In this document: in pieces, positions 11,535 through 22,111 of the stretch
Layout: every line of letters begins with the position of its first letter
Numbering within the stretch: position 1 is the stretch's first letter
NCBI GenBank assembly: GCA_014281115.1
Contig: JACONQ010000013.1
Location: forward strand, 2,346,501 to 2,410,500
Direction: 5' to 3'
Source: Laburnicola sp. R22_1
Taxonomy: Eukaryota; Ascomycota; Dothideomycetes; Pleosporales; Didymosphaeriaceae
DNA length: 64,000 nt
Translations under genes and position numbers: made by a program
Notes under the pieces: model-generated
The model's database searches: none
Told to the model about the DNA's origin: nothing
The model's input: only the letters and a program-made list of their open reading frames with translations

Positions 11535-11959
11535 CGCCTGGGAAAAAAAATTGGCCGCTTCTCACTGATAAATATGTTGGTCGTCACACTTACTATTAAT
11601 CCAAGATTATGGAACCTAATAAATACACATCTTAAACTGTCCTTTTCTATTCATTGTGATTACTCTATATTCGTATATGCTACTAAGATTTTCCGTTACT
11701 ACATGTGCACCTGGGCATCCGCCAGCCTCCACGGCTTTTTCTTTGGAAAAGCTGCGCTATATGAGCGACGATCGCCATATGTTCTCTAACGCAGGAGAAA
11801 AAAAGATTGGAATTACTTGAACTAAATAGCTCTCTATTATAACTAGGGGCGTCCTATAAAGAGATCAACCAAACCGTCTTTAATATAAGATATATACTGC
11901 TATATCGTATATACAATAGTACTCGATAACACGGTATTGCCCACGTCTCTATTAACACT
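11535..11959. other. Gene-free interval
   Basis: No conserved coding sequence, RNA or repeat was recognised here. Confidence 0.5.
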
Positions 11960-12640
11960 TTAGTGGCTGCCGTCCGAGCAACTGCGGGGCAATATAGCAC
12001 GCTCAAAATTCCAAATTGGATAGTACCAACTGTAGCTGGTCTGGAACAGTTTGGGAGCCTCTACGTTTCTGAATAGCGTTGCCCCTGCGTCTATTCTATA
12101 GTAATACACTAGCGGTTTATTTATTTCAACCTTTGTATTAGCATACATCTAGTGTAAGTATTGACTCTAAGATTGCCTAGGTAAGTGCGGCGTTAGAAAT
12201 TGCGCTGGAGTTAAACACAATACTGAATGTGACCTTAGGAATGAGGTGTGCTGTCAGAGCCTTGCGCATCCATGTCCTATTTGAAAACTCTGGTCTTGTT
12301 AACCTTTGGGTCGGCAAATGTGTTCATCTTCTTGGGTTGCTCTTTCTTCCCTTTTGGGACAGGATAGCGCATGGAGTAATTCCACTTGGCAAAATTGACT
12401 GTATAAGACGAACTTATGTGGAGAGATGCGTTAACGGTAAGGGAAGTGAGCACGCGAAATTTGGGACCGATTGTGACAATTCCGGGCACCTGAAAAGAGG
12501 CTCTAAAATTGTGTGCACTGAGCATCTCAACTTGGCCTGTGTGGAATCTTATCTTTTCTTTGGCTTTGAAGTGCAGCGATGCGTTAATGGATCCTAAGGT
12601 ATGAAACTAGGCGCTGGACTCCTCGAAAGTTGTTAGGTCG
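11960..12640 (-). pseudogene. Remnant of a large extracellular-type fungal protein (DUF7223-like region)
   Basis: Minus-strand fragments read as one protein across several breaks: GSINASLHFKAKEKI and QVPGIVTIGPKFRVLTSLTV near 12600-12470, YTVNFAKWNYSMRYPVPKGK near 12410, then LTAHLIPKVTFSIVFNSSA near 12260, then ILESILTLDV, and VEINKPLVYYYRIDAGATLF near 12140-12060 followed by NVEAPKLF. The pattern PGIVTIGP...AKWxYxxRYP...HLIPKVTF...DAGAxLFxxVxAP is what I remember from the C-terminal region of large secreted fungal proteins annotated with DUF7223. I have no search to confirm it. At least two frameshifts (near 12280 and 12150) and two stops break the frame, so it is a pseudogene. The N-terminal part may lie further right in 12641-13100, where other coding-like fragments occur. 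Confidence 0.5.
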
Positions 12641-13798
12641 CTGAGTGTGCCCTAATTGATATTAGAAAGGCGTCTGAAGCAGTTGTTTAATTGCAACTTA
12701 CTACTATGGTAACTCTGGCAGCTGTTTGAATGTCAACGGTGAGCTTTGCCTAACTCCTGAAGTAGAGCTTATTAACCCACTCCCAATTGGGACATTTGAG
12801 GTCCTGATCGAAGATATTAACTGTAAAAGTGTCGCGTACACGATGGTGAATACCCGTATACTTGGTGTCTACCTTTTTCTGCATATCCCACCATTTGATC
12901 CAATCACTGGACCACTAACGCTTGTGAAGCTCATCTTTATCTCCGAAGGATCGCTTTTCTTTGCGCCATGTATGCTCCAGCTACTCCTTATGGTCGCCAC
13001 TAAACTGTGTCTCAGCCTCAAGATCTCGTTTCGTCTTGTTATGATGGGCTGAAACAATATGGCTCTAGTAGCCAGGATCATCAGAATAGTCGACACGAAC
13101 GAGTACGTTAGATTGATCTCTCTTTTGAACGGGCGAGAATTCGTGTTATTAATAAAAGACTTATATTTTTTATAAGTAAGCCAACTTTACTTGGGTGCTA
13201 GCTTAGGCCTAGGCCTAGGCTTATAATATATGTAGATATTAAATAGGCTATATCTTTTCTATCTTTTACTATCTCTATCTATTCTATTCTAGTTTCTACT
13301 ATAGGAGTCGTTACTTCCTCTCACTTTGCAGCAAATTAACTAACTTGTTACTCCCTAGAATATCAAAATGTCCTCTAGGGATTTGATAAACCCGGGCCGT
13401 TGGCCAACTCTTCGCACACCCCAAATCAGCCCATTCCTTCTGAAAAGACTCAGGAATAGTCTTCTTCATCCCGTCTTCCGCAACGTATAACCCTAACCCT
13501 AAAAGGTTTGCGATGATTTTCACTCCTGATATGTATTGCAACATTGTAATCGAGCTTTTGGTGATAATAAGCTGCCTTGATCTTTTAAACAATTTCAAGA
13601 ATGGATTGAGGTGTTTTGCTATTAAAACGAGCGTGTTATATAACCTTACGATTCAGAAATATTTCCAAGGTTCTATATTCGATAGTAGTATTGGACGGTA
13701 GTTCGGTTTCCACCAGCTCCTACACCCCTGTCTCGCCCCACCAACCGCAATTCTTACTGTATCATAACTTTCCACTCGAGAATCTCCCAGTTGGCACA
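12641..13798. other. Interval with decayed coding-like fragments
   Basis: Two minus-strand stretches look like ancient coding sequence but match nothing I know. One, around 13090-12770, contains KKVDTKYTGIHHRVRDTFTV between stops. The other, at 13598-13311, contains GLYVAEDGMKKTIPESFQKE and VYQIPRGHFDILG. Between them (13140-13310) the sequence is AT-rich, with a short GGCCTAGGCCTAGGC repeat near 13205. The last 200 bp lead into the F-box gene. Confidence 0.35.
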
Positions 13799-15548
13799 AT
13801 GGCCACTAATCCACCCCTCCGCACCTTGCCTCTTATTGTGATTCGCCTGGTCTTCGATCTCGTAAGTAGTTACCATTCCACCACTCCTTAGATCGATATT
13901 TCTTCGAGTTCTAACTATACGAAGTTGAATCGCAAGGACATTGACACATTTCGCCTGGTTTCCCGTGCATGCAGACATCTCTCAGAACCCATCGTTTTCC
14001 GCCACCTCAAAACTACATGATCGCACTACTTCCGGTCCTGAATTCGTCGCCCACTTCTGCAACCGACTTTGCGATCCTGAAGACACACTTTCGGAAAGCG
14101 TACACCACTTACAGATCGGACCGCTCAAGGAGGAAGATGGCTATTTAAGTGAATATGTACTGAGGGTTCCTCTCTACAACATCCAGGATCTCCGTGATTT
14201 TTCGTAAGTCATATTTGGGTCGTGGCTGGTGCAGCCTGTTGCTTACTCTACGCTTTGTAGGTGGAATATGCGGTTTGCGATTCCTTCGAAAGTCCTGAAC
14301 ACGTTGCATAAGCAACATTCCTCTGCACGTCTTCACATTGTGAACAGGAAGCGCAATCATGATCGAGGCTCTTACATTCCGCATGATCATCAAGCTCTGT
14401 CCTCGCCTCAACTTCACTCGCTGGATTACTTTGCGTACGGAGATAATGTGGAGATCGATCATCATGGCATGGTTTTCTTGTCCGAGCTTCCCAGCATCAA
14501 GCAATCGCTTCTACAGGCGAGAAACTTGAAGAGGCTTCGCCTCCGAATTGGGGCATACGATGCGCAAAATTCCTGGACTCCAGGGCCCAAGTGCTTGAGT
14601 TTCGACGATCGCGATGTTTTTCCAGCTCTAGAAGAAGTCAGCCTCGAATTCGAGCGCTACGATTTGAGCGCAAAGTATTGCCAGCAATTGGCAAAAGCAA
14701 TGCATTGGAGTAAGCTACGCCGATTAGACCTCGACCACGGTAACCCAGGCCACCTATTCGCCGCGCTTACTGGAAAAGCCCCTCAGCTTAAGTCATTAAG
14801 CTTCGGATTCTGGCCATCAGGTTTTACCTGGGTCTGCCCAGATCTTGAAGTGTTCAGGTCCTTCTCGAATAGTATTCTCGGACTGGAGGAAGTTGTGGCA
14901 ACGAATTTCTACGCGGACCCATTCGACGAAGTCAGGCACGATTTCCTGTCAAAGCATGGTCATAGTTTGAAGAAGCTGCAGATCAGTTATAGTGTAGATA
15001 CAGCTAAGGGATGGGTAGACGAGGATGTGAAGGCATTGGCTCAGATTTGTCCGGGTGTGCAAGAACTGGCGCTGAAAATCGCACCATACAATGACAACTC
15101 CTCGGGACGGTGGCAGTCAAACTGGGTAAGTACATTGTTATCTTTCCATTCGGAGAGCCCATGCTGATTTCTTTCATAGCCCGAAGGTACCATGGCAGCA
15201 TTCCAAGATTTCCAACACCTCCGCATCCTCGAAGTGACACTCAAACTCGGCCAATATGATGGCGAATTCCACCGGTACACCGAGGGAAGCCAGTTCCCAA
15301 ATTTGGAAGTGTCCGAAAAGCGTGTCGTGGCTTTTTTCAAGCAACTTGTTGAAAGTAGGAAGGACTCGTCCATTGAGTCCGTGAACGTGAGGTTTAAGGT
15401 AGATCCTCCTCCGAAAGAATGGGCCTTTATTGTTACTAGGGAGTCTGGGGACGGGAAGAGGTTTCGAGTTGAGAGCGATCTTGTGAACACGGACGCAGTA
15501 TGGGATGTGGTCACGCCGGCAGGGACAACTTACGATCCTTGGGGTTGA
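13799..15548 (+). CDS. F-box / leucine-rich-repeat-like protein, one frameshift
   Basis: Likely substrate-recognition subunit of an SCF ubiquitin ligase. Exon 1 (13799-13861, MATNPPLRTLPLIVIRLVFD) joins exon 2 at 13925 across an intron with a CTAAC branch point. The F-box reads LRTLPLIVIRLVFDL-LNRKDIDTFRLVSRACRHLSEPIVFRHLK. The frame then breaks near 14010: the exon-2 frame meets TGA at 14018, while coding resumes in another frame as KLHDRTTSGPEFVAHFCNRL. Introns follow at 14204-14260 and 15126-15179 (GTAAGT...CATAG). The middle shows repeated Leu-rich segments (LKRLRLRIGAYD, LRRLDLDHGN, LKSLSFGFW, LKKLQISY, LRILEVTLKLG) and the stop is at 15546-15548. One indel is the only defect, so this may be a recent pseudogene or an assembly error. 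Confidence 0.75.
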
Positions 15549-16621
15549 TATTAGCAAGTTAGGATGAGTATTTCTAGTCTAGTTTTCTCATTATTGTTGG
15601 TTACCATTTCTTGCTACGCTGGTACACGGCCATGATCTTGTCCCTCCATATGCAGCATTTAATACGCTTACCCTGTGCAACACTCTTATCTTACTATATA
15701 GTTTGGCGACTTCAAATGCACAGAGTCTTCTCATAGCGTAAGCAACACAGTAGGTCAGTACATATAGCTAAGTCAAAGTGTTGGGGAAAATTAAGCGATG
15801 CCTTGCATGGCTCGAAGCCTACAGCTAAAGTTTTGCACTGGCAGTTTCGAGCATCGTCGCCAACACCTCAATTATGACTCACCCTAAAGATGATAGCCGG
15901 ATTGCAGCATGAACAGCACAATCAGGCTTCTCTTGCCAAATGGCAAAAACATCGCGTGTTAGGCGGCTTACGGTGCATCCTCAGGCTGAGTGTCTTATAT
16001 TTTTTCGACCATCAAGCACCTTCATCACATGCAGGAGGCAGCTGCGCCGTAACCGGGCTTCCACATTGCTCTAACCGAGCAAGCGGCCCTGCCTTAGTCC
16101 GTGCTGATATATCGAGACGCTCTACTCAATACCGGTTAAGTGCAAGTGCGGCGAGGGCGTGATGACCGCCCACACCGACCATGTAGGCCGTGCCTCAGGA
16201 TAAGCTGAGGCACGAGACGGGCGGGGGGCCGAACCGACCCGTCCGCAGAACACAACCATCACACGAGAGCAGCGCCTGGTTCCCGGGTTTCAGCTCAGCG
16301 GGCCAGATTTGGAAGTTGTTTGATTGTTCCGATGGAGACAACGTACGCGATCCGCAGAGACGAGCCTTTTTGACAATCTAAAGCTAGAAGGGATGGAGTC
16401 GTTGCTTGTAACCAGGGTCTCGAACCTGCAAGGCCGTGCGTCTGGCCACTTTCTTATTAGTATACATTGGTAATTACATGTCGTTAGGTACAACAATGCA
16501 TCATAAAACACCGTAGTTACGTAGTAGACAACTATCCCAGCCACCAATCTAACTCCGCCACCGCCTCGCCCACTCTCCACACACCAAGCGCCATACATAC
16601 CCCAAATCAAAATGCAAACTA
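15549..16621. other. Gene-free interval between convergent F-box genes
   Basis: No supported coding sequence. It contains a perfect 9-bp hairpin GTGCCTCAG/CTGAGGCAC with a 6-base loop at 16190-16213, and a B-box-like GGTTCGAGACC on the minus strand near 16410-16420 without a tRNA fold. Confidence 0.5.
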
Positions 16622-18398
16622 TCAAGTATACGCTCTATCCTCCGTCCTCCACCTCTCCATCTTTGCCCGCGCCTTGTCCTCGCTATTTGCCCACCACCAA
16701 ACCTCCCACCACACCTCGGCCCAGTGCTTGTTAAACACGGACTTGATATCTTTCAACTTCTCCCCCGGCCCACTCTTCCTCATATCCGACGCAAATTTCC
16801 CCAGTAATTGATTCCTGAAAAAGGCTGCCGATTCGTCTGTAAGAGGGAACAGGGATATCGGGTCGGGAGTGACTAGAAAGCGAGTGTAGGGGTCGGCTTC
16901 GGTCTGGTTTATGGTACAGTGGCTGATGAGATTGAGATACCCTATAGCGTTGCGGTCAAGGCTCCGGGCTTGGATTGTAGTGGTTAAGGGGCATTGGTAG
17001 CGTTTGGTAGATCGGGGGATGGTGAGATGGGGGTAGGGCCTCTTGCGGGTGGTTCGGAAGCGCATTATGAGATCGATTAGATCCGGCGGTTGGAGGTAGG
17101 TTTGTCCGGCCGTCAGGAATAGCTGGTACATCCTAGAAACAAAAGATGGCTTGTTAGCAAGATGTTTCGAAGCAGCAACCACATTTCAACGTTCAAGCCG
17201 TGGAGCCTCAGGGTAACGCGTCTTCCGGAAGCCACACGTTGAGTATTTAAAGTGTTGACATACCTTGCGCTATGTGTGGAACTCTGTGTCAAATTTGATG
17301 GAAACGTCAGAGGTTGTTCTGAAGAGGGATCCTGGTCGGCTAAGAAGGTTCCTGCAATTCGCGATTAGCATCAGCTCGAAAGCTTCATTGCATACCCCAG
17401 TAGAACTCACCGTAATTGGGCAGCAAGTGGTGATATAAGAACTGCCACATCGCATATCGGTCTGCTTCGTCTACCAGCGGTTTCCGGGTCTGGTCCTCAA
17501 GCGACTGCTTGCACATGTCAAGAATCTTGAGCTGAAAGGAGAAGGGAGCCATAGGCCAAGTGAAATGAGTCAATACCCAGCGGAGCTCATTCAAGCCCCA
17601 CACAGAAGTGAGAGCAGCGTAAAATCTTCCTTTTTGGTCGCTGTTGAGCTTCCTGTAAGTCTTCGCATAGGATGAACGCGATGCAATTTCACCATCTTTG
17701 AACTTCTCATGGCGCTTCACAAGACAAGTGTACCTTCGGACGAGTTCTTCCTTGTCCCTAATACGATCGAGGTCAACAGTATCACTGCATGAGAGTTGCC
17801 TGGTAAGCCACTCGTCTTCCAGAACTTGGATCCCTTGGTAACGAGCCAATATGTCGTATACTCGGTCATTCAGAAGGCAATCATTGCATGGACCAAATGG
17901 GCACTTTTTGGTGGCTGCGGTCATCATTCGAGACTCAAACGGATGTAGTGATTCTCCATCAATAATCTGTGTAGGTCGAAGCGGTGCGCTGCCCTCTTCA
18001 AAGTATTTCACAAAGTCTTGGTGGAGACCGAGCATGTCGCACAGAAAAATGTCGTGTCTGTGTTGAGGAGCTGACCCGATGACAGATCGCATGATCTCAG
18101 TATATGTAGAAGACCGGCGGATCACATAGTAGGTCTTCGTGCATACTCGGCCAAAGTGGTGAACGTCGTCAATGCTGCCCAGATGGTGGTATATCATCTC
18201 GAGTAGTTCCGTTGGAAGGCTGAGTAAGTCGGTCATAACCCTTGGGGGATTTCCAGGCAGTGGGTTACCCCGGCGCACGGAGAGAATTGGTAGAGTGAGA
18301 CGTGACATTTGCGCAGCGAGGCTGGAATGTGAGCGCTCCCTAAGGTGGTGATAGCCTTGTTCTTCACAAAATTGTGGCATCCTGCGTGTCATCAACAA
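16622..18398 (-). CDS. F-box protein
   Basis: Probable SCF-type ubiquitin ligase adaptor with unknown substrate. Three exons: 18398-17411, 17351-17264 and 17132-16622, giving 528 residues. The introns have GTGAGT...TTGCAG and GTATGT...TTTCTAG borders, the second with a TGCTAAC branch point. The F-box is near residues 55-95: LLSLPTELLEMIYHHLGSID followed by DVHHFGRVCTKTYYVIRR. The rest has Cys pairs (KCPFGPCNDCLLND), a WVLTHFTWPMAPFSF block and a Trp-rich C-terminus (HWAEVWWEVWWWANSE). The pattern resembles lineage-specific fungal F-box proteins, and no leucine-rich or WD repeats are visible. The start is uncertain; Met codons about 30 and 56 residues in, the second just before the F-box, are alternatives to 18398. 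Confidence 0.8.
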
Positions 18399-18821
18399 AG
18401 TAACGTTAGTATAGATGCTTGCCTGCCATCAAAACGTCGCTTGGAGGAGTCTTTTTATATGTAGGCAGCTTCGGCTCCCCGCTGTGGTCGATCCTAATCG
18501 CGCCCTTTTTTTACGTACTTTGGCTGTTGAACCTTGGTTGTGGTGTTGAACCTTGGTTGTGCTGTTAAGTCTTATAATCTGTAAAAGGTTAAGCCGACTA
18601 TAAACGGATACGAATGAATGAAGTCAATAGGCACCTGGGCAGACTGCAGACACCAGAGGCAGGGGTTTGCAAGGAACTAAATTACATTATTACCCTAGCC
18701 AGAGATTGATTGGCCTAGCTGGAGGAATAAAACCGCGACCTGTGAGAACGGTTCTGCATGTGAGTGAGTGAGCAGTTGAAGGTGAAGGTACGAGTGACCA
18801 GTGGGAGCTGGGTAGTGGGTA
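18399..18821. other. Upstream region of the F-box gene
   Basis: Likely promoter of the minus-strand F-box gene. A direct repeat of GTTGAACCTTGGTTGTG lies at about 18527-18561. No coding sequence is supported. Confidence 0.5.
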
Positions 18822-20145
18822 CAGTACTAAGCCAAAAGTCTGTTCCCCGCAGGGGTAAGCGAGGTCCGCCATCATCACCACCCCGTCGCGCAGAGCGCTC
18901 CGGCACCCCCAATATCGCTCCCGGAGAGTTGATAATTGATATAGAGATAATTATTTAATCAATATTTTGTTTAATACCCGCGCGCACGCCGGAGAGCAAG
19001 TAGGCGGCGCGGCATACTAAGTATAAGCTTGCGAATCAGCGAATCAGGGATCCTACGCCAGCAATCTTTCAACGCCGCGCAGAAGGTCTCAAAGTCCTTG
19101 TCGCCGTCGCTAAGGTCGCCCATATTAGGGTAACGCTTATAGAGTTCTCTCTTAAGGGACCACCAGAGATGTTCGATAGGGTTGATGTCAGGGGAATAAC
19201 GCGGCCACTTGATTGGTTGTATGCCGTATTCCGCTAAAAAATCGAGCGACTGTCGCGCCCTGTGGATGGGCGCGATGTTGTGCATATAGATATCTCCTGC
19301 GTGATAATTACAGAGGAGTCCTTCGCGTAGAGCTTCAATACAACTCTATGCGCTGTATCCTTTGCGACGAGCTGCTGGGTCCCTAGGCATGATCACTAAG
19401 GGACTCCGCCGAACCCGCCCTCTCTGATCAAGCCAGATACTCGCCCACACTATTGCCGCGCGAGATCTTAATATAACTGTCTCCTCGATCATCTCATGTC
19501 TCCATTTCTCGTGTGGGAGGCGAAAAACCTATGTAGATGTGCCGCCGGAGCGTCTTTGAATAGAGCACTTATCTGAGAACCGGAAGGGCTGTCCGCGCCA
19601 ATCCCAATTGCGATATTCCCGTTCGAATTGACGCCTCTCCTGGGCCACCGCGCGAGTGATCTTGGGCTTCCACGCTGCCCGGAAGTTGGTCAGGCTCTCT
19701 GCCTTCAATGCGCGATATGCAGTCGTTCGAGAGATGCGGCGGAGGGAGGCCTCGCGGAGGAGGGCTGGGTATTCGATCCTTGGGTTTTTTCGTGCCTCTC
19801 GATAGAGTACACGCTTGTCATGTGTATTAAGCGCCTAGGGACGCCCTGATCAAGGCCGCGATTAATTGTGGTGTTATTCTCCATATCTCTGAAGTGTTTT
19901 GTTGATGCAGCGACGCGTACAGTTAAACTCCTTAGCCAACTCCCGCGATAACGCGCCCGCCTCACACTTCGCGATAATTAAATCCCATTGCTGGACAGAT
20001 AATTCGGCATTGCGGCGACGATTTCCTAAAATTTCTACACCAAAAGAGCTCATATTGGTGGAGTAATGTAGTGTTGAAAATAGGGTGTTGGTGTTGGTGT
20101 ACGCGCGTTAGCGTGTTGGGGGAACAGACTTTTGGCTTGGCACTG
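18822..20145 (-). mobile_element. Tc1/mariner-like DNA transposon, complete ends, decayed transposase
   Basis: 1324 bp with 27-bp terminal inverted repeats starting CAGTACTAAGCCAAAAGTCT at the left and CAGTGCCAAGCCAAAAGTCT (reverse complement) at the right, flanked by TA duplications at 18820-18821 and 20146-20147. The transposase lies on the minus strand. It starts near 20052 (MSSFGVEILGNRRRNAELSV, then an N-terminal helix-turn-helix with LSRELAKEFNCTRRCINKTL). Middle blocks include ISRTTAYRALKAE and WKPKITRAVAQERR. The DDE_3 C-terminus at 19285-18971 has HNIAPIHRARQ and IKWPRYSPDINPIEHLWWSL. Stops and frameshifts interrupt it near 19880, 19530 and 19350. Codon content is GC-rich and less RIP-damaged than the right arm of the window. 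Its right end lies 172 bp upstream of the TAF10 start codon. Confidence 0.9.
18971..19285 (-). pseudogene. Tc1/mariner transposase, DDE_3 C-terminal part
   Basis: A 104-codon open stretch at the end of the transposase. It has the family signature for the second and third catalytic segments (HNIAPIHRAR, where the family usually has QDNAPxHxA, so the second Asp is missing; then WPRYSPDINPIEHLW). It is not a stand-alone gene. Confidence 0.85.
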
Positions 20146-20317
20146 TACATATGTAGTCGGACGGTACGCGCGGTGATTGGCCGACAGCCGACGTTCCTGC
20201 CGACGCTAAGGCTACTCGTTCACCCGTGGTGCTCGCCTTTGTGACGCGCGCCCCGTCTGCTTTCACTGCCCACAGGCCAGCCCCGCTAGTATAAGGTCGT
20301 TTGCTACATTGCCCAAC

Positions 20318-21043
20318 ATGGCCGACGTCACGCAGCCCCCGCCAAACGCAGACACGGAGATGAACGAAGACCTGGACGCCGCCATCGACGCCGACCTCAA
20401 CCCAGACGCACCTCAACAGCCAGAAGCTATGAACCTCGACGGCGCAAACGACACAGACGCACCCCAGAGGAACGGCGTCTCGCAGCCCTCCACCGAGGCG
20501 CGCATACCTGCGAAGAAGGATGCCACACTCCGCGAGTTCATATCCAAGATGGACGACCACGCGTCCATTGTATGTCCTGGCCCGCCCCAGGGTCCAGCCA
20601 CTGGCCATGGTTAACGCAGCTTCTAGATACCAGATGCAGTCACCTACTACTACTTGACTCGCGGCGGCCTACCACCGCCCCCCCAGACCTCGCCGCACCT
20701 TGCGCGCCTTCTCGCCCTTGCGGCCCAGAAGTTCATCGCAGACATCGCCGCAGACGCCTACCAGTTCTCCCGCATACGTGCTTCCAATACTACAAGCAAC
20801 AACCCCATGGGCGGGCTGGCTGGCGGCGCAGGTCCTCAGGGCGCAGCAGTGCCGGGCGGTGCGCAAGGTGGCAAGGACAGCGGCGCAAAGGCCAAGGACC
20901 TTGCTCTGGGTGCCCCGCGCCCAGGGTACGGTGGTGGTGGGCAGGGCGGCGGACAAGGCCGCACTGTTCTCACCATGGAGGATCTTGGTATGGCCGTGGG
21001 CGAGTACGGCGTCAATATCAAGCGTGGCGAGTTCTATCGATAA
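20318..21043 (+). CDS. TAF10: Transcription initiation factor TFIID/SAGA subunit TAF10
   Basis: TAF10 is a histone-fold subunit shared by TFIID and SAGA, acting in RNA polymerase II initiation in the nucleus. Two exons (20318-20569 and 20627-21043) encode 222 residues; the intron has GTATGT...TTCTAG borders. An acidic, Pro/Asn-rich N-terminus precedes the conserved core: [51 protein letters not shown] with YQFSRIRAS following, a Gly-rich insertion ([10 protein letters not shown]), then [20 protein letters not shown] ending KRGEFYR. These match the family's alpha-helical blocks and its C-terminal end. The Gly-rich insertion within the histone fold is common in filamentous fungi. A Tc1 element ends 172 bp upstream, so the promoter must be short or lie inside the element. 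Confidence 0.95.
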
Positions 21044-22111
21044 ACGGTTACCTCGCCGGCTACTACCACGCGGAACACGGCAGAGAGAGACATCATGATC
21101 ACCCTGCTGGATGGTACTGTACGAGAGCCGTGGTCCTTTTTATTTATCAACGTGCAGCTTCACAGAGGTAGCTGTCCCGAGGGGATATACCTGACGGAAG
21201 ACATACTTGCACATCGGAGCATCACAGGCGTTGGCGTTGGGGTTAGATCTTGCATTGAAACCCCTGATGGTTGGGTCTATGCTATTGGTACAGGAACAGT
21301 ACAACGGGCCTAGTTTAACAACCCCAAAATGATACCCGAACTCCTATTTATGCATGCTCGGCCACCTCTTTACTTGTTCTTGGTCTGCTTGTACGTGAAT
21401 TGTTTCCTGGTGCTAAAACGACCGTGTCAGTGTCTTGCCCTGCGAAACATCCAAAATATGGTTGCGGCTAACGTACGGCGCAAATTCCCCCAGTTTGTGT
21501 CCAACCATGTCTTCCGTTATGGTTAAGTCTAGGTAGTTCTTCCCGTTGTGTATTTGGAACTTCAGACCGACATAACTCGGCAGGATCGTCGCGGAGCGGG
21601 CTTGTGTCCTAATCGGAGGGACCTTTTGTCCAGGCTTTGGTCGAACAATGGGAAGTCTGCGACATTCTGAGCAGGGGGGGTCGAAGGGAAGGCCGATCGA
21701 CTCACGGTACGATGTTTGGGCCTAGAAGAGGATTTAGCTTGGGCCTGAGCATACCGTATACTGCGACATACCTTTCCAGACGGATCGCGCGAAGAGCGCC
21801 CGTGTGGGATACATTGCTGTCGCGGAGAAGGACGCGAGGTCGGCTCAGGTCGGCTTGACGTTCACATTTTCGGCGCAGCACTCGAAACTTGCAGGGATCA
21901 CGGCACGTGATAGCGGGTTTTCTTGGCGATCCCAGGCAGCACTCCACCGCGCGTAGACGCGACTTGGTGAACGTTTCCCAATACTGAGTCTCCGCGCCCT
22001 GCTTCGCTGATCCGGCCGCAGAGGAAGCGTGGGACACCGCTTCGTATATATCTGCAGTGACCAGCCTTCGCCATCTGCACACGCGTCGACCGCGCACTGC
22101 ACAACTCCACC
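21044..22111. other. Intergenic region between TAF10 and MRE11
   Basis: Holds the TAF10 3' end and the MRE11 promoter. Several open frames exist on both strands, but none shows a recognisable domain or intron pattern. Confidence 0.5.

Noticed and set aside
13485..13505. Telomere-like CCCTAACCCTAA
   Set aside because: Only two units inside ordinary sequence; it is not an array, so no telomeric origin is claimed.
16190..16213. Perfect 9-bp hairpin as a terminator or regulatory RNA
   Set aside because: A single short hairpin without a U-tract or conserved context; Pol II genes do not use such terminators.
16400..16480. tRNA or SINE-like B box (GGTTCGAGACC) on the minus strand
   Set aside because: The T-stem does not pair beyond two bases and no cloverleaf forms; the box match alone is too weak.
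20108..20608. Long minus-strand open frame across the Tc1 end and the start of TAF10
   Set aside because: It runs antisense to a confident TAF10 exon and through a terminal repeat; a shadow frame in GC-rich DNA.
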